Positions 47,750 through 55,663 of a stretch of DNA of 64,000 nucleotides are shown one piece after another (the first letter of the stretch is position 1; each line of letters opens with the position of its first letter). Location: positions 39,130-103,129 of the forward strand of contig NZ_RDOJ01000010.1 of NCBI RefSeq assembly GCF_003687725.1. The letters are read 5' to 3'. This DNA comes from Faecalibacter macacae (GTDB taxonomy: Bacteria; Bacteroidota; Bacteroidia; Flavobacteriales; Weeksellaceae). The position numbers were made by a program, and so were the translations under genes. Below the pieces are notes generated by a model, which did no database searches, was not told the DNA's origin, and was given only the letters and a program-made list of their open reading frames with translations.

Positions 47750-47842
47750 TTTGATAAGTGAGGAAGTTTTTAAGTGGTTTAGAATTGTGGTATAAATAAC
47801 TTAAAAACCTGTCAACATAAACACTTAATAACTTAAAATAAA
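47750..47842. repeat. his spacer hisD-hisC: degenerate inverted AAGT/ACTT repeats
   Basis: The left arm contains GATAAGTGAGGAAGTTTTTA and AAGTGG. The right arm contains AACTTAAAAACC, AAACACTTAATAACTTA. It has the same layout as the other his spacers. Confidence 0.6.
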
Positions 47843-48886
47843 ATGTTCAACATAAACAACATCATTCGTCCCAACGTAAAAGCAATGAAAGCGTATTCAT
47901 CTGCTCGTGACGAATTTCAAGAAATAAACGATGATTATATTTTCTTAGATGCAAATGAAAATCCATTTCCATCACCGTATAATCGCTACCCAGATCCTCA
48001 ACAAAGAGCTTTAAAACAAGTTTTGTCGGATAAGCATGGAGTAGGGAAGAAGCAAATAATCTTAGGTAATGGTAGCGATGAAGTACTCGATCTATTGTTT
48101 CGTGCATTCTGTAATCCGGAAATTGATAATGTGATTGGTATTTCACCATCGTATGGAATGTATCAAGTATTGGCTAATTTAAATGCGATTGAGTATAGAA
48201 AATCATTGCTTCAACCAGAGGAGTTTTCTTTAAATGTAAACGATATATTATCTAAAGTAGATGAGCAAACCAAACTGATATTTTTGTGTTCACCTAACAA
48301 TCCAACAGGGCAATATTTGGATGATAACGATATTGAAAAATTGCTCAATTTGTTTCATGGATTAGTAGTAGTTGATGAAGCTTATATCGACTTTGGAAAT
48401 AAACCATCTTGGAACAAAAAGTTAAGTTCTTATCCAAATTTAGTAGTCCTACAAACCTTGTCTAAAGCGTATGGAATGGCGGGATTACGATTGGGTATTT
48501 TGTTTGGTAACGAAGAAGTGATTTCGGTGTTGAACAAAATCAAACCACCTTACAATATCAATCAATACACTCAAGATTTTGCTCAAAAATGTTTGATAGA
48601 TAAAACTTATAGTGAAAGTTTAATTAACTTGTTATCAAAAGAAAGGGAGCTTTTGTCTAAATCTTTAATTCATGTTAATTTTGTTGAAAAAGTTTTTCCA
48701 TCAGATTCAAATTTTATTCTAATAAAGGTCGATAATGCAAACAAAAGATACCAACAGTTAGTAGAAAAAGGCATTATAATTCGCAATAGAACAAATGATG
48801 ATTTGTGTGAAGATTGCTTACGAATCACTGTTGGAACGGAAGAGGAAAATAGGAAGTTGTTGAAAGTGTTTAAGGGGTTAAGTTAG
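47843..48886 (+). CDS. hisC: Histidinol-phosphate aminotransferase
   Basis: A 347-residue fold-type I PLP enzyme converting imidazole-acetol phosphate to histidinol phosphate. It has LDANENPFPSPYNRYPDP near residue 33, the SPNNPTGQY block near 150, VVDEAYIDF near 176 and the PLP-lysine motif TLSKAYGMAGLRLG near 208. Compared with its neighbours it uses more AGG, GGG and TTG codons, a hint of a different ancestry. It is followed by the longest spacer and the inserted four-helix gene. Confidence 0.97.
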   Translation: MFNINNIIRPNVKAMKAYSSARDEFQEINDDYIFLDANENPFPSPYNRYPDPQQRALKQVLSDKHGVGKKQIILGNGSDEVLDLLFRAFCNPEIDNVIGISPSYGMYQVLANLNAIEYRKSLLQPEEFSLNVNDILSKVDEQTKLIFLCSPNNPTGQYLDDNDIEKLLNLFHGLVVVDEAYIDFGNKPSWNKKLSSYPNLVVLQTLSKAYGMAGLRLGILFGNEEVISVLNKIKPPYNINQYTQDFAQKCLIDKTYSESLINLLSKERELLSKSLIHVNFVEKVFPSDSNFILIKVDNANKRYQQLVEKGIIIRNRTNDDLCEDCLRITVGTEEENRKLLKVFKGLS

Positions 48887-49092
48887 TATGTGATTAAGTG
48901 TTTATGTGGTAAAGTGTGCAAGTGATGAAGTGTTTATGTGGTAGAGTGTTTAAGTTGGTTTTATCTCTGATTATTAAATATTTCAACTTACTAACTTAAA
49001 AACTTACAAACTGAACAACCTACTAACTTACCAACTGTCCAACATAAAAACATTTTTCATAACTTAATATTCTAACCTTAAAACCAAATAAT
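48887..49092. repeat. his spacer hisC-four-helix gene: longest AAGT/ACTT inverted-repeat region
   Basis: The left ~70 bp are G/T-rich repeats (GTGATTAAGTGTTTATGTGG, GATGAAGTGTTTATGTGG, GAGTGTTTAAGTTGG), partly direct repeats of TGAAGTGTTTATGTGG type. The right ~75 bp are A/C-rich (CAACTTACTAACTTAAAAAC, CTTACCAACTGTCCAAC). The arms can fold on each other imperfectly. Confidence 0.65.
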
Positions 49093-49449
49093 ATGGGCCT
49101 AGTTTATGATTTAAATTTATGGAAAGAAGCGCATCAGCTAGTTTTAGAAGTGTATAAAACAGTTGATAAATTTCCTAAATCAGAAATTTTTGCTTTATCG
49201 AGTCAAATGAAACGTTGTGCAGTTTCTGTTACGGCAAACATTGTTGAAGGATATAAAAAACAAACGAAAGCTCATCAAATACATTTTTATAACATTTCGG
49301 ATACATCTTTAGAAGAACTGAAATATTACTTCATACTTTCTAAAGATTTGAATTATATAACAGAAGAAGAATACAAAATATTGATTAGTAAAAGTGAAGA
49401 AGTTGGAAAAATGATTACAGGTTATATTAAACATATCAAAAGTAAATAA
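49093..49449 (+). CDS. Four-helix bundle protein (23S rRNA intervening-sequence protein family)
   Basis: A 118-residue, all-helical protein of the S23/four-helix-bundle family (also related to the Avd accessory protein of diversity-generating retroelements). It has LNLWKEAHQLVLEVYKTVDKFPKSE, then SSQMKRCAVSVTANIVEGY near residue 38 and SLEELKYYFILSKDLNYI near 72, the family's conserved helices. The function is unknown, and no retroelement genes are nearby. It sits between hisC and hisB and is not a histidine gene, so it is an insertion into the operon. Confidence 0.9.
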   Translation: MGLVYDLNLWKEAHQLVLEVYKTVDKFPKSEIFALSSQMKRCAVSVTANIVEGYKKQTKAHQIHFYNISDTSLEELKYYFILSKDLNYITEEEYKILISKSEEVGKMITGYIKHIKSK

Positions 49450-49499
49450 CTTAAAAACTTCATCACCTAATCACTTACAAACAATCATACAAACTAATA
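49450..49499. repeat. his spacer four-helix gene-hisB: ACTT-type arm only
   Basis: A short spacer with only the right-type units (CTTAAAAACTTCATCACC, AATCACTTACAAAC). This fits insertion of the four-helix gene into a pre-existing hisC-hisB spacer. Confidence 0.5.
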
Positions 49500-50633
49500 A
49501 TGAAAAAAGTACTATTCATAGACCGCGATGGAACCATGATTTTAGAGCCAGCTGACTACCAAGTGGACAGTTTTGCTAAATTAGAATTCTATCCAGAAGC
49601 ATTTACTTATTTAGGTAAAATTGCAAAAGAATTGGATTACGAATTAGCGATGGTAACGAACCAAGATGGTTTAGGAACACCTTCAAATCCAGATGAATTG
49701 TTCTGGCCAATTCAAAATTTCGTGGTAAAAGCATTCGAAAATGAAGGAGTAAAATTTGAAGATATTTATATCGATAAAACATTTGCTCACGAAAATGCAC
49801 CAACACGTAAACCTGGAACAGCTTTATTAACAAAATACATCAACAATCCGGAATACGATTTAGCAAATTCGTTTGTAATCGGAGACCGAATTACAGATGT
49901 TAAATTAGCACAGAATTTAGGTGGAAAAGGAATTTTCATTGCCAATGATGAAGCTCTAGGAGCAGACGAAATCAAAGATAACGAAGGATTAAATGAGGCA
50001 ATTGCACTAAAAACAACTTCGTGGAAAGAAATTTACGAGTTCTTAAAATTACAAAATCGTACAGCTTCCATTGTTCGTAAAACAAACGAAACTAAAATTA
50101 AAATCGATTTAAATTTAGACGGAACAGGAAAATCAGATATTTCAACTGGTTTACACTTTTTCGATCATATGTTAGATCAAATTGCACGTCACGGGCAAAT
50201 GGATTTAATGATTAAAGTAGATGGAGATTTAGAGGTGGATGAGCATCACACGATTGAAGATACCGCCATTGCTTTAGGTGAAGTTTTCGCACAAGCTTTA
50301 GGAAATAAGTTAGGCATCGAACGTTACGGTTTCACTTTACCAATGGACGATTGTTTAGCACAAGCCGCGATTGATTTTGGCGGAAGAAATTGGTTGGTTT
50401 GGGAAGCGGATTTTAAACGTGAAATGATAGGTCAAATGCCAACAGAAATGTTTTATCACTTTTTCAAATCGTTTACCGACGGAGCAAAAGCGAACTTAAA
50501 CATCAAAGCGGAAGGAACCAACGAGCACCACAAAATCGAAGCGATTTTTAAAGCGTTTGCGAAAGCCATTAAAGTGGCGGTAAAACGTGATCCAGAAAAA
50601 ATGATTTTACCATCAACGAAAGGAATGTTGTAA
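49500..50633 (+). CDS. hisB: Bifunctional histidinol-phosphatase / imidazoleglycerol-phosphate dehydratase
   Basis: A 377-residue fusion catalysing steps 6 and 8 of histidine synthesis. The N-terminal HAD phosphatase (about 1-165) has [14 protein letters not shown] with nucleophile Asp, VTNQDGLG and [15 protein letters not shown]. The C-terminal dehydratase (about 185-377) has the metal-binding pairs [28 protein letters not shown] and [20 protein letters not shown]. The fusion is the enterobacterial/Bacteroidota type. Confidence 0.98.
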   Translation: MKKVLFIDRDGTMILEPADYQVDSFAKLEFYPEAFTYLGKIAKELDYELAMVTNQDGLGTPSNPDELFWPIQNFVVKAFENEGVKFEDIYIDKTFAHENAPTRKPGTALLTKYINNPEYDLANSFVIGDRITDVKLAQNLGGKGIFIANDEALGADEIKDNEGLNEAIALKTTSWKEIYEFLKLQNRTASIVRKTNETKIKIDLNLDGTGKSDISTGLHFFDHMLDQIARHGQMDLMIKVDGDLEVDEHHTIEDTAIALGEVFAQALGNKLGIERYGFTLPMDDCLAQAAIDFGGRNWLVWEADFKREMIGQMPTEMFYHFFKSFTDGAKANLNIKAEGTNEHHKIEAIFKAFAKAIKVAVKRDPEKMILPSTKGML

Positions 50634-50750
50634 TAGTTTTTAAGTTATGAAGTGATAAAGTTATTTGTTGGTTTAAGACTTAAAATCCAACCACAAATTA
50701 ACTTACAAACGTAAACACTTATCAACATAAAAACTTAACCACTCACAAAT
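50634..50750. repeat. his spacer hisB-hisH: degenerate inverted AAGT/ACTT repeats
   Basis: The left arm has TTTTTAAGTTATGAAGTGAT and AAAGTTATTTGTTGG. The right arm has AACTTACAAACGTAAACACTT and AAAAACTTAACCACTC in shorter runs. Confidence 0.6.
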
Positions 50751-51329
50751 ATGATAGCAATAATAAAATATAACGCAGGAAATGTAAAATCGGTTTACAA
50801 TGCGGTAACTCGTTTGGGTTACGAAGCGGTAATTACAGACGATTTTGAAACCTTACAAAATGCCGATAAAGTAATTTTTCCAGGTGTGGGAGAAGCAAGT
50901 TCGGCGATGACTTATTTAAAAGAAAAAGGTTTAGACGAAGTCATTAAAAACTTAAAACAACCCGTTTTAGGAATTTGTTTAGGTCAACAATTAATGTGTG
51001 CTTTTTCGGAAGAAGGAAACACAGATTGTTTAGGGATTTTCCCCATTCAGGTGAAGTTATTTCCAGCAACGGAAATCGTTCCACATATGGGTTGGAATAC
51101 CATTTACGATTTAATAACTCCTTTATTTAACGGAATAGAAGAAAACTCAGACATTTATTATGTTCATAGTTTTTATTGCGAAAATTCAGAATATATGATT
51201 GCGAAAACCAATTATATTCTAGAATATTCAGCGGCTTTAAATAAAGATAATTTTTACGCAACTCAATTTCACCCTGAGAAATCAGCGGGAATTGGAGAAC
51301 AAATTTTAAAGAACTTTTTGTCTTTATAG
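50751..51329 (+). CDS. hisH: Imidazole glycerol phosphate synthase, glutaminase subunit
   Basis: A 192-residue class I glutamine amidotransferase that feeds ammonia to HisF. The catalytic Cys is in GICLGQQLM near residue 77, and the His and Glu are in FHPEKS near 179. The N-terminus AIIKYNAGNVKSVYNAV is typical. Its partner hisF lies two genes downstream. Confidence 0.98.
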   Translation: MIAIIKYNAGNVKSVYNAVTRLGYEAVITDDFETLQNADKVIFPGVGEASSAMTYLKEKGLDEVIKNLKQPVLGICLGQQLMCAFSEEGNTDCLGIFPIQVKLFPATEIVPHMGWNTIYDLITPLFNGIEENSDIYYVHSFYCENSEYMIAKTNYILEYSAALNKDNFYATQFHPEKSAGIGEQILKNFLSL

Positions 51330-51478
51330 TTTGTCAGTTATAAAGTGATAAGGTTATTAAGTTGTAAAATTTTATGTTCAAAAGTTAATCCCCATTAATT
51401 GAAGAACACAATAACTAAAAAACTTACAAACACAATAACTGAAACACTTAAAAACATAAACACTTAAAATTTAAAGAA
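51330..51478. repeat. his spacer hisH-hisA: degenerate inverted AAGT/ACTT repeats
   Basis: The left arm has GTTATAAAGTGATAAGG and TTATTAAGTTG. The right arm has AACTTACAAACACAATAAC, AAACACTTAAAAACATAAAC and ACTTAAAA. No open frame. Confidence 0.6.
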
Positions 51479-52195
51479 ATGAGAATCATCCCAGCAATAG
51501 ATATTATCGACGGAAAATGCGTTCGTTTATCTCAAGGCGATTACGATACAAAAAAAATATACAACGAAAATCCATTAGAAGTTGCGAAAGAATTTGAAGA
51601 TTATGGAATCGAATATTTACACTTAGTGGATTTAGATGGTGCGAAATCAAAGCAAATTATCAATTATAAAACATTAGAACTAATTGCTTCTAAAACCAAT
51701 TTAAAAGTTGATTTTGGTGGAGGAATTAAAGCGGATGATGATATCAGAATTGCTTTTGAATGTGGTGCGAATCAAATTACAGGTGGAAGTATTGCGGTTC
51801 AAAATCCGACGTTATTTCAAGAATGGATTTCTCAATACGGAAGCGAAAAAATCATTTTAGGAGCAGATGCTAAAGATCGTAAAATTGCGACGCATGGTTG
51901 GTTAGAAACTTCTGAATTAGATGTGATTGATTTCATCCAAGAATACAAAGCAAAAGGAATTGATTATGTGATTTGTACAGACATTGCAAAAGATGGAATG
52001 TTACAAGGAACTTCCAACGAATTGTACGCTGAAATTTTAGCTGCTGCAGACGTTAAATTAATTGCTTCGGGTGGAGTTGCTTCAATCGACGATTTAATTA
52101 AAGTTAAAGAATTAGGTTGCGAAGGAGCGATTTTAGGAAAAGCAATTTACGAAGGTCGTATTCAGTTAAAGGATTTGGTACAGTTTATCGGTTAG
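51479..52195 (+). CDS. hisA: ProFAR isomerase (HisA)
   Basis: A 238-residue TIM barrel catalysing the Amadori rearrangement of ProFAR to PRFAR. The general base and acid aspartates are in [19 protein letters not shown] near residue 7 and [14 protein letters not shown] near 128-167. Phosphate-binding loops are [11 protein letters not shown] and ASGGVAS near the C-terminal half. It is homologous to neighbouring HisF. Confidence 0.98.
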   Translation: MRIIPAIDIIDGKCVRLSQGDYDTKKIYNENPLEVAKEFEDYGIEYLHLVDLDGAKSKQIINYKTLELIASKTNLKVDFGGGIKADDDIRIAFECGANQITGGSIAVQNPTLFQEWISQYGSEKIILGADAKDRKIATHGWLETSELDVIDFIQEYKAKGIDYVICTDIAKDGMLQGTSNELYAEILAAADVKLIASGGVASIDDLIKVKELGCEGAILGKAIYEGRIQLKDLVQFIG

Positions 52196-52379
52196 AAAGG
52201 GGTTAAGTTGGCAAGTTGGTAAGTTTTTAGGTTTTGAAACTAAACCACTTACCCACTAATCCACTTAATCACCTAGTCACTTAAACACTTAAAAACTTAA
52301 CCACATAAATTTTGACATATAACTTAAACACTTAATAACTTAAACTCATAAAAACTTAAACTCATAAAAACCTTAGAAC
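52196..52379. repeat. his spacer hisA-hisF: degenerate inverted AAGT/ACTT repeats
   Basis: The left arm is short (GGTTAAGTTGGCAAGTTGG, TAAGTTTTTAGG). A long right arm of over 100 bp has many ACTTA units (CCACTTACCCACTAATCC, CACTTAAACACTTAAAAAC, ACTTAAACTCATAAAAACTT). It includes a near-perfect direct duplication of AACTTAAACTCATAAAAAC. Confidence 0.65.
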
Positions 52380-53132
52380 GTGTTAAAAAAAAGAATCATC
52401 CCCTGTCTCGACATCAAAAATGGAAGAACGGTAAAAGGAGTTAATTTCGTGGGATTACGCGATGCGGGAGATCCGGTGGAATTAGCGAAGAAATATGTAA
52501 TAGAAGGTGCCGACGAATTGGTGTTTTTGGATATCACAGCGACGCTTGAGAAACGCAAAACCTTAGCAGAAATGGTCGAAAAGATTGCAGCAGCGATTAA
52601 TATTCCATTTACGGTGGGTGGCGGAATCAATTCGGTAGAAGATGCTTCGGCTGTGATTCAGGCAGGTGCGGATAAAGTTTCTGTGAATTCTTCTGCGGTA
52701 AAAAATCCTCAATTGGTGGCTGATTTAGCTGCTCGTTTTGGATCGCAATGTGTAGTCGTTGCAGTGGATACTCGCGATGTGAACGGAATCCAAAAAGTGT
52801 TTGTAAGCGGTGGAAAAATCGAAACCGAATGGGAAACCTTAGATTGGGTGAAAAAAGTAGAAGAATTAGGAGCTGGTGAAATTCTGTTAACCTCGATGGA
52901 TGGTGATGGAACTAAAGCTGGTTTCAAAATTGATATTACAAAAGCAGTAGCTGATGCTGTAAATCTTCCAGTAATAGCTTCTGGTGGAGCAGGAACAATG
53001 GAACATTTTAATGAAGTGTTCACCGAAACAAAAGCAAGTGGTGGATTAGCCGCAAGTATTTTTCACTTTGGTGAAATTCCGATTCCGACACTAAAAAATT
53101 ATTTAAAAGAACAAAACATTCCGATACGATGA
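52380..53132 (+). CDS. hisF: Imidazole glycerol phosphate synthase, cyclase subunit
   Basis: A 250-residue TIM barrel that makes IGP and AICAR from PRFAR and ammonia delivered by HisH. It has [18 protein letters not shown] with catalytic Asp near residue 10, the phosphate loops [12 protein letters not shown] and [11 protein letters not shown], and [13 protein letters not shown] with the second Asp near 175. The start is GTG; no in-frame ATG fits better. The stop overlaps the hisIE start by 4 bp (ATGA), the only coupled pair in this operon. Confidence 0.98.
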   Translation: MLKKRIIPCLDIKNGRTVKGVNFVGLRDAGDPVELAKKYVIEGADELVFLDITATLEKRKTLAEMVEKIAAAINIPFTVGGGINSVEDASAVIQAGADKVSVNSSAVKNPQLVADLAARFGSQCVVVAVDTRDVNGIQKVFVSGGKIETEWETLDWVKKVEELGAGEILLTSMDGDGTKAGFKIDITKAVADAVNLPVIASGGAGTMEHFNEVFTETKASGGLAASIFHFGEIPIPTLKNYLKEQNIPIR

Positions 53133-53740
53133 AAATCGATTTCACAAAAAGTAACGACGGATTAGTTCCAGTTGTTATTCAAAATTACCTAAACAATCAA
53201 GTATTGATGTTGGGTTACATGAACGAAGAAGCATTTGCTAAAACGGAAGAATTAGGAAAAGTAACCTTTTATTCGCGTTCAAAAAACAGATTATGGACAA
53301 AAGGTGAAGAATCAGGAAACTTTTTAGAAGTAAAATCAATCGCGATTGATTGCGATAACGATACGATTTTAATCAAAGCTAAACCTTTTGGACCTACTTG
53401 TCATACAGGTTCTACAACGTGTTTCAACGAAATTTCGAATCGTGGATTTGTATACGAATTAGAGCAAACAATTAACGATCGAATCGACTTAGCGGAAGAT
53501 AAAGATTCGTACACGTATAAATTATACAACAAAGGAATCAATAAAATTGCACAGAAAGTTGGTGAAGAAGCGGTAGAAATCGTGATTGAAGCGAAAGACA
53601 ATAACGACGATTTATTCTTAGGTGAAGCTGCCGATTTGATGTATCACTATTTGATTTTACTAAAAGCGAAAGGATTCAAATTAGAAGACGTGGAAAACGT
53701 TTTGAAAAGTCGTGAAAACGGACCGAGGAGAGAATCTTAA
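53129..53740 (+). CDS. hisIE: Bifunctional phosphoribosyl-AMP cyclohydrolase / phosphoribosyl-ATP pyrophosphatase
   Basis: A 203-residue fusion for steps 2 and 3. HisI (about 1-112) has [25 protein letters not shown], the metal-binding [19 protein letters not shown] and TGSTTCF. HisE (about 113-203) has [21 protein letters not shown] and [13 protein letters not shown]. Its last ~30 codons differ from a second 3' copy of hisE at 54468-54627, and the tail ends in GPRRES. A 90-bp block (53584-53673) is identical in the two copies, so the 3' end of this gene may have been replaced by recombination. Confidence 0.97.
   Translation: MKIDFTKSNDGLVPVVIQNYLNNQVLMLGYMNEEAFAKTEELGKVTFYSRSKNRLWTKGEESGNFLEVKSIAIDCDNDTILIKAKPFGPTCHTGSTTCFNEISNRGFVYELEQTINDRIDLAEDKDSYTYKLYNKGINKIAQKVGEEAVEIVIEAKDNNDDLFLGEAADLMYHYLILLKAKGFKLEDVENVLKSRENGPRRES
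53584..53673 (+). repeat. 90-bp direct repeat, copy 1 (inside hisE)
   Basis: It is identical to 54468-54557 by my base-by-base reading. Immediately after both copies the sequences diverge (GGATTC here, GGTTTC there) while still encoding nearly the same protein. Confidence 0.9.
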
Positions 53741-53811
53741 ATTTTGAATGTAACATTCGTTACGCTATTAAAATAATATTTTACGAAATTGCGATAAAAC
53801 TCTTCAATAAA

Positions 53812-54419
53812 ATGGAATACGAGAAAAAAGCTCATTGGGAAAATATATATTTAAATAAAACACCATAAGAAGTTAGCTGGACTTAGGAAATACCAGAAAC
53901 GTCATTACGTTTAATCAATTCATTTAAGTTAGATAAAATAGAATTATCGATATAGGTAGCGGTGAAAGTAAATTGGTTGATTATTTACTAGATCAAGGCT
54001 ATGAAAACATAAGTGTTTTAGATATTTCTGCTAATGCATTAGCACGCGCTAAAAAACGTTTAGGTGAAAAAGCAGAAAAAGTAACTTGGATTGAAGATAA
54101 TATCACTGTTTTTGAACCAAAAGAAAAGTATGATATTTGGCACGATAGGGCTGTTTTTCATTCTTTAACAACTGTAGATGATATTAAAGCACATCAAAGG
54201 TTAGTAGCACAAGCCGTAAATAAATACATGATAATTGGAACATTTTCGATTAATGGCCTTATAAAATGCAGCGGTTTAGAGATTAAACAAAATGATGAAT
54301 CTTCTTTAGTAAATACTTTTGGAAAGAAATTTAATAAAATAGAATGTTTTACAGAAAATCATACGACTCCATTTTATACTACTCAGAATTTCATATTCTG
54401 TACGTTTGCTAAAAAATAA
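53812..54419 (+). pseudogene. Decayed class I SAM-dependent methyltransferase
   Basis: From ATG 53812 the frame reads MEYEKKAHWENIYLNKTP, stop, EVSWT, stop, EIPETSLRLINSF. After a 1-nt loss near 53938-53942 it continues in another frame as IIDIGSGESKLVDYLLDQGY (motif I), VLDISANALARAKKRLGE, WIEDNITVFEPKEKYDIWHDRAVFH and on to TAA at 54419. Both in-frame stops (TAA, TAG) stand where relatives would be expected to have Gln (CAA, CAG), so each would be a single C-to-T change. The family comprises ~200-residue methyltransferases of unknown substrate. It lies between the two hisE 3' ends. Confidence 0.85.
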
Positions 54420-54467
54420 ATTTTTGATTAAAATTCTTTATTAAATCAATGAAATAATTTCATTATA

Positions 54468-54557
54468 GATTGAAGCGAAAGACAATAACGACGATTTATT
54501 CTTAGGTGAAGCTGCCGATTTGATGTATCACTATTTGATTTTACTAAAAGCGAAAGG
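54468..54557 (+). repeat. 90-bp direct repeat, copy 2 (in displaced hisE fragment)
   Basis: It is identical to 53584-53673 and marks the distal junction of the inserted segment. Confidence 0.9.
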
Positions 54558-54627
54558 TTTCAAATTAGAAGACGTAGAAAACGTTTTAAAATCAAGAGAA
54601 AACGGTCCAAGACGACCTGAGTTATAA
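54468..54627 (+). pseudogene. Displaced 3' fragment of hisE
   Basis: An open segment without a start encodes [18 protein letters not shown] and the rest of HisE up to GPRRPEL then TAA. It parallels the C-terminus of the intact hisIE upstream. It lacks everything 5' of this point, so it cannot make HisE. It is joined directly to the operon terminator, suggesting that it is the original hisE end and that the intervening segment was inserted. Confidence 0.88.
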
Positions 54628-54659
54628 AAAAACCCCATCATAAAGATGAGGTTTTTTTT
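54627..54659. terminator. Terminator at the end of the his operon
   Basis: A stem AAAACCCCATC / GATGAGGTTTT with one mismatch, a 5-nt loop and eight T residues follows the hisE fragment. It also abuts the stop of the convergent DUF2490 gene. Confidence 0.85.
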
Positions 54660-55435
54660 CATATAAATACATGAAAGGGATCTTCCCAAACTAAATCAAA
54701 AGAAGCATAATGAACACTATGTGTTGATTTATTTTTTATTAAATTATTCATATACCCAACGCTAATTGCAACAGGTGTATCTTTAGGTCTGTATGTATAA
54801 AACAATGTAAATCGAGCCTCTTTATATTTTAATTTATCCCATTTTTTTGTTTCATCTGTCCTACTCATCGAAAACAAAGATTCTGCACCAGCAGTTAATG
54901 TATGCTGTTTCAATCTATCTACTGTTAAAGCTACTTGAGTTTTTAAACGACTTCTTAATTGAATAGATTTATCTATATTTTTCCAGTTATTGTCTACAAA
55001 TTTTCTCAATTCTTGGCGAGCTGTTTGTGTCAATTTAACTTTTCCAATTGATGTAGAATATGATAATCGACTGTACAATCTTAATTCTTGTTGAACTTTT
55101 GTTTGATTTACATTAGTATTCTCATCTTTAAAATAATCTTTCTGATTACGGTAACTTACAGCATAAGATACCTTCCAATTATTTTTTATATGATGATAAA
55201 ATTCTTGATTAATAACAACTATTGCTAATTTAGAATTTATATCATAATTATCTTCTCCACTTTTTAGTCCAACACCTATATAAGTCATTGACTCAAAATT
55301 GGCATCATCATTTAACTTCTGACGAAGTCCCATTGCATACCAACTTGCTGCATTAGTATCCCCTAACCCAGGAGGTGTAATTTGTGCTTTTAATGAAATT
55401 GAAAATAAAAAAAGGATGGAGAGTATGTATTTCAT
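54659..55435 (-). CDS. DUF2490 domain-containing protein
   Basis: A 258-residue exported protein with signal peptide (MKYILSILFLFSISLKAQ) and the DUF2490 pattern: GDTNAASWYAMGLRQKLND after the signal, then alternating amphipathic strands such as YRNQKDYFKDE, QQELRLYSRLSYSTSIG and VGYMNNLIK. It ends in an aromatic strand (SFDLVWEDPFHVFI), as expected of a small outer-membrane beta-barrel. The function of the family is unknown. It is a monocistronic gene convergent with the his operon. Confidence 0.85.
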   Translation of the reverse strand: MKYILSILFLFSISLKAQITPPGLGDTNAASWYAMGLRQKLNDDANFESMTYIGVGLKSGEDNYDINSKLAIVVINQEFYHHIKNNWKVSYAVSYRNQKDYFKDENTNVNQTKVQQELRLYSRLSYSTSIGKVKLTQTARQELRKFVDNNWKNIDKSIQLRSRLKTQVALTVDRLKQHTLTAGAESLFSMSRTDETKKWDKLKYKEARFTLFYTYRPKDTPVAISVGYMNNLIKNKSTHSVHYASFDLVWEDPFHVFI

Positions 55436-55470
55436 AATACTATTTGATATATTTCTAATAAAGAGTTGAA

Positions 55471-55478
55471 CAAATGTA
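55471..55478 (-). promoter_or_regulatory. Candidate -7 box (TACATTTG) for the DUF2490 gene
   Basis: It matches TAnnTTTG on the minus strand, 35 nt upstream of the ATG. Confidence 0.4.
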
Positions 55479-55610
55479 TTTTTGAAATTGGGAAGAAAAT
55501 GGGAACATTTCCCTTTTACATTAAATTAATTCTACTACAACTAATCGAATAATTAGTATTTTATTAATTAAGTTAAAGAATAGTATACAAAGAAAAACTT
55601 ACATACAATA

Positions 55611-55643
55611 ATAAAAAAAGGACCGCTAAAAAACGGTCCTTTT
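55611..55643 (-). terminator. Terminator of the receptor-DUF4374 operon
   Basis: A 10-bp perfect stem (AAAAGGACCG / CGGTCCTTTT) with an 8-nt loop is followed by T residues on the minus strand, 20 bp after the stop codon. Confidence 0.9.
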
Positions 55644-55663
55644 CTGAATATAATAATTGACAA

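Noticed and set aside
49093..49449. Diversity-generating retroelement (because of the Avd-like fold)
   Set aside because: No reverse transcriptase, template/variable repeat or target gene in the window.
53748..53760. Short palindrome GAATGTAACATTC after hisIE as an insertion-site mark
   Set aside because: Only 5-bp arms, single copy, and not at the repeat junctions; likely chance in AT-rich DNA.
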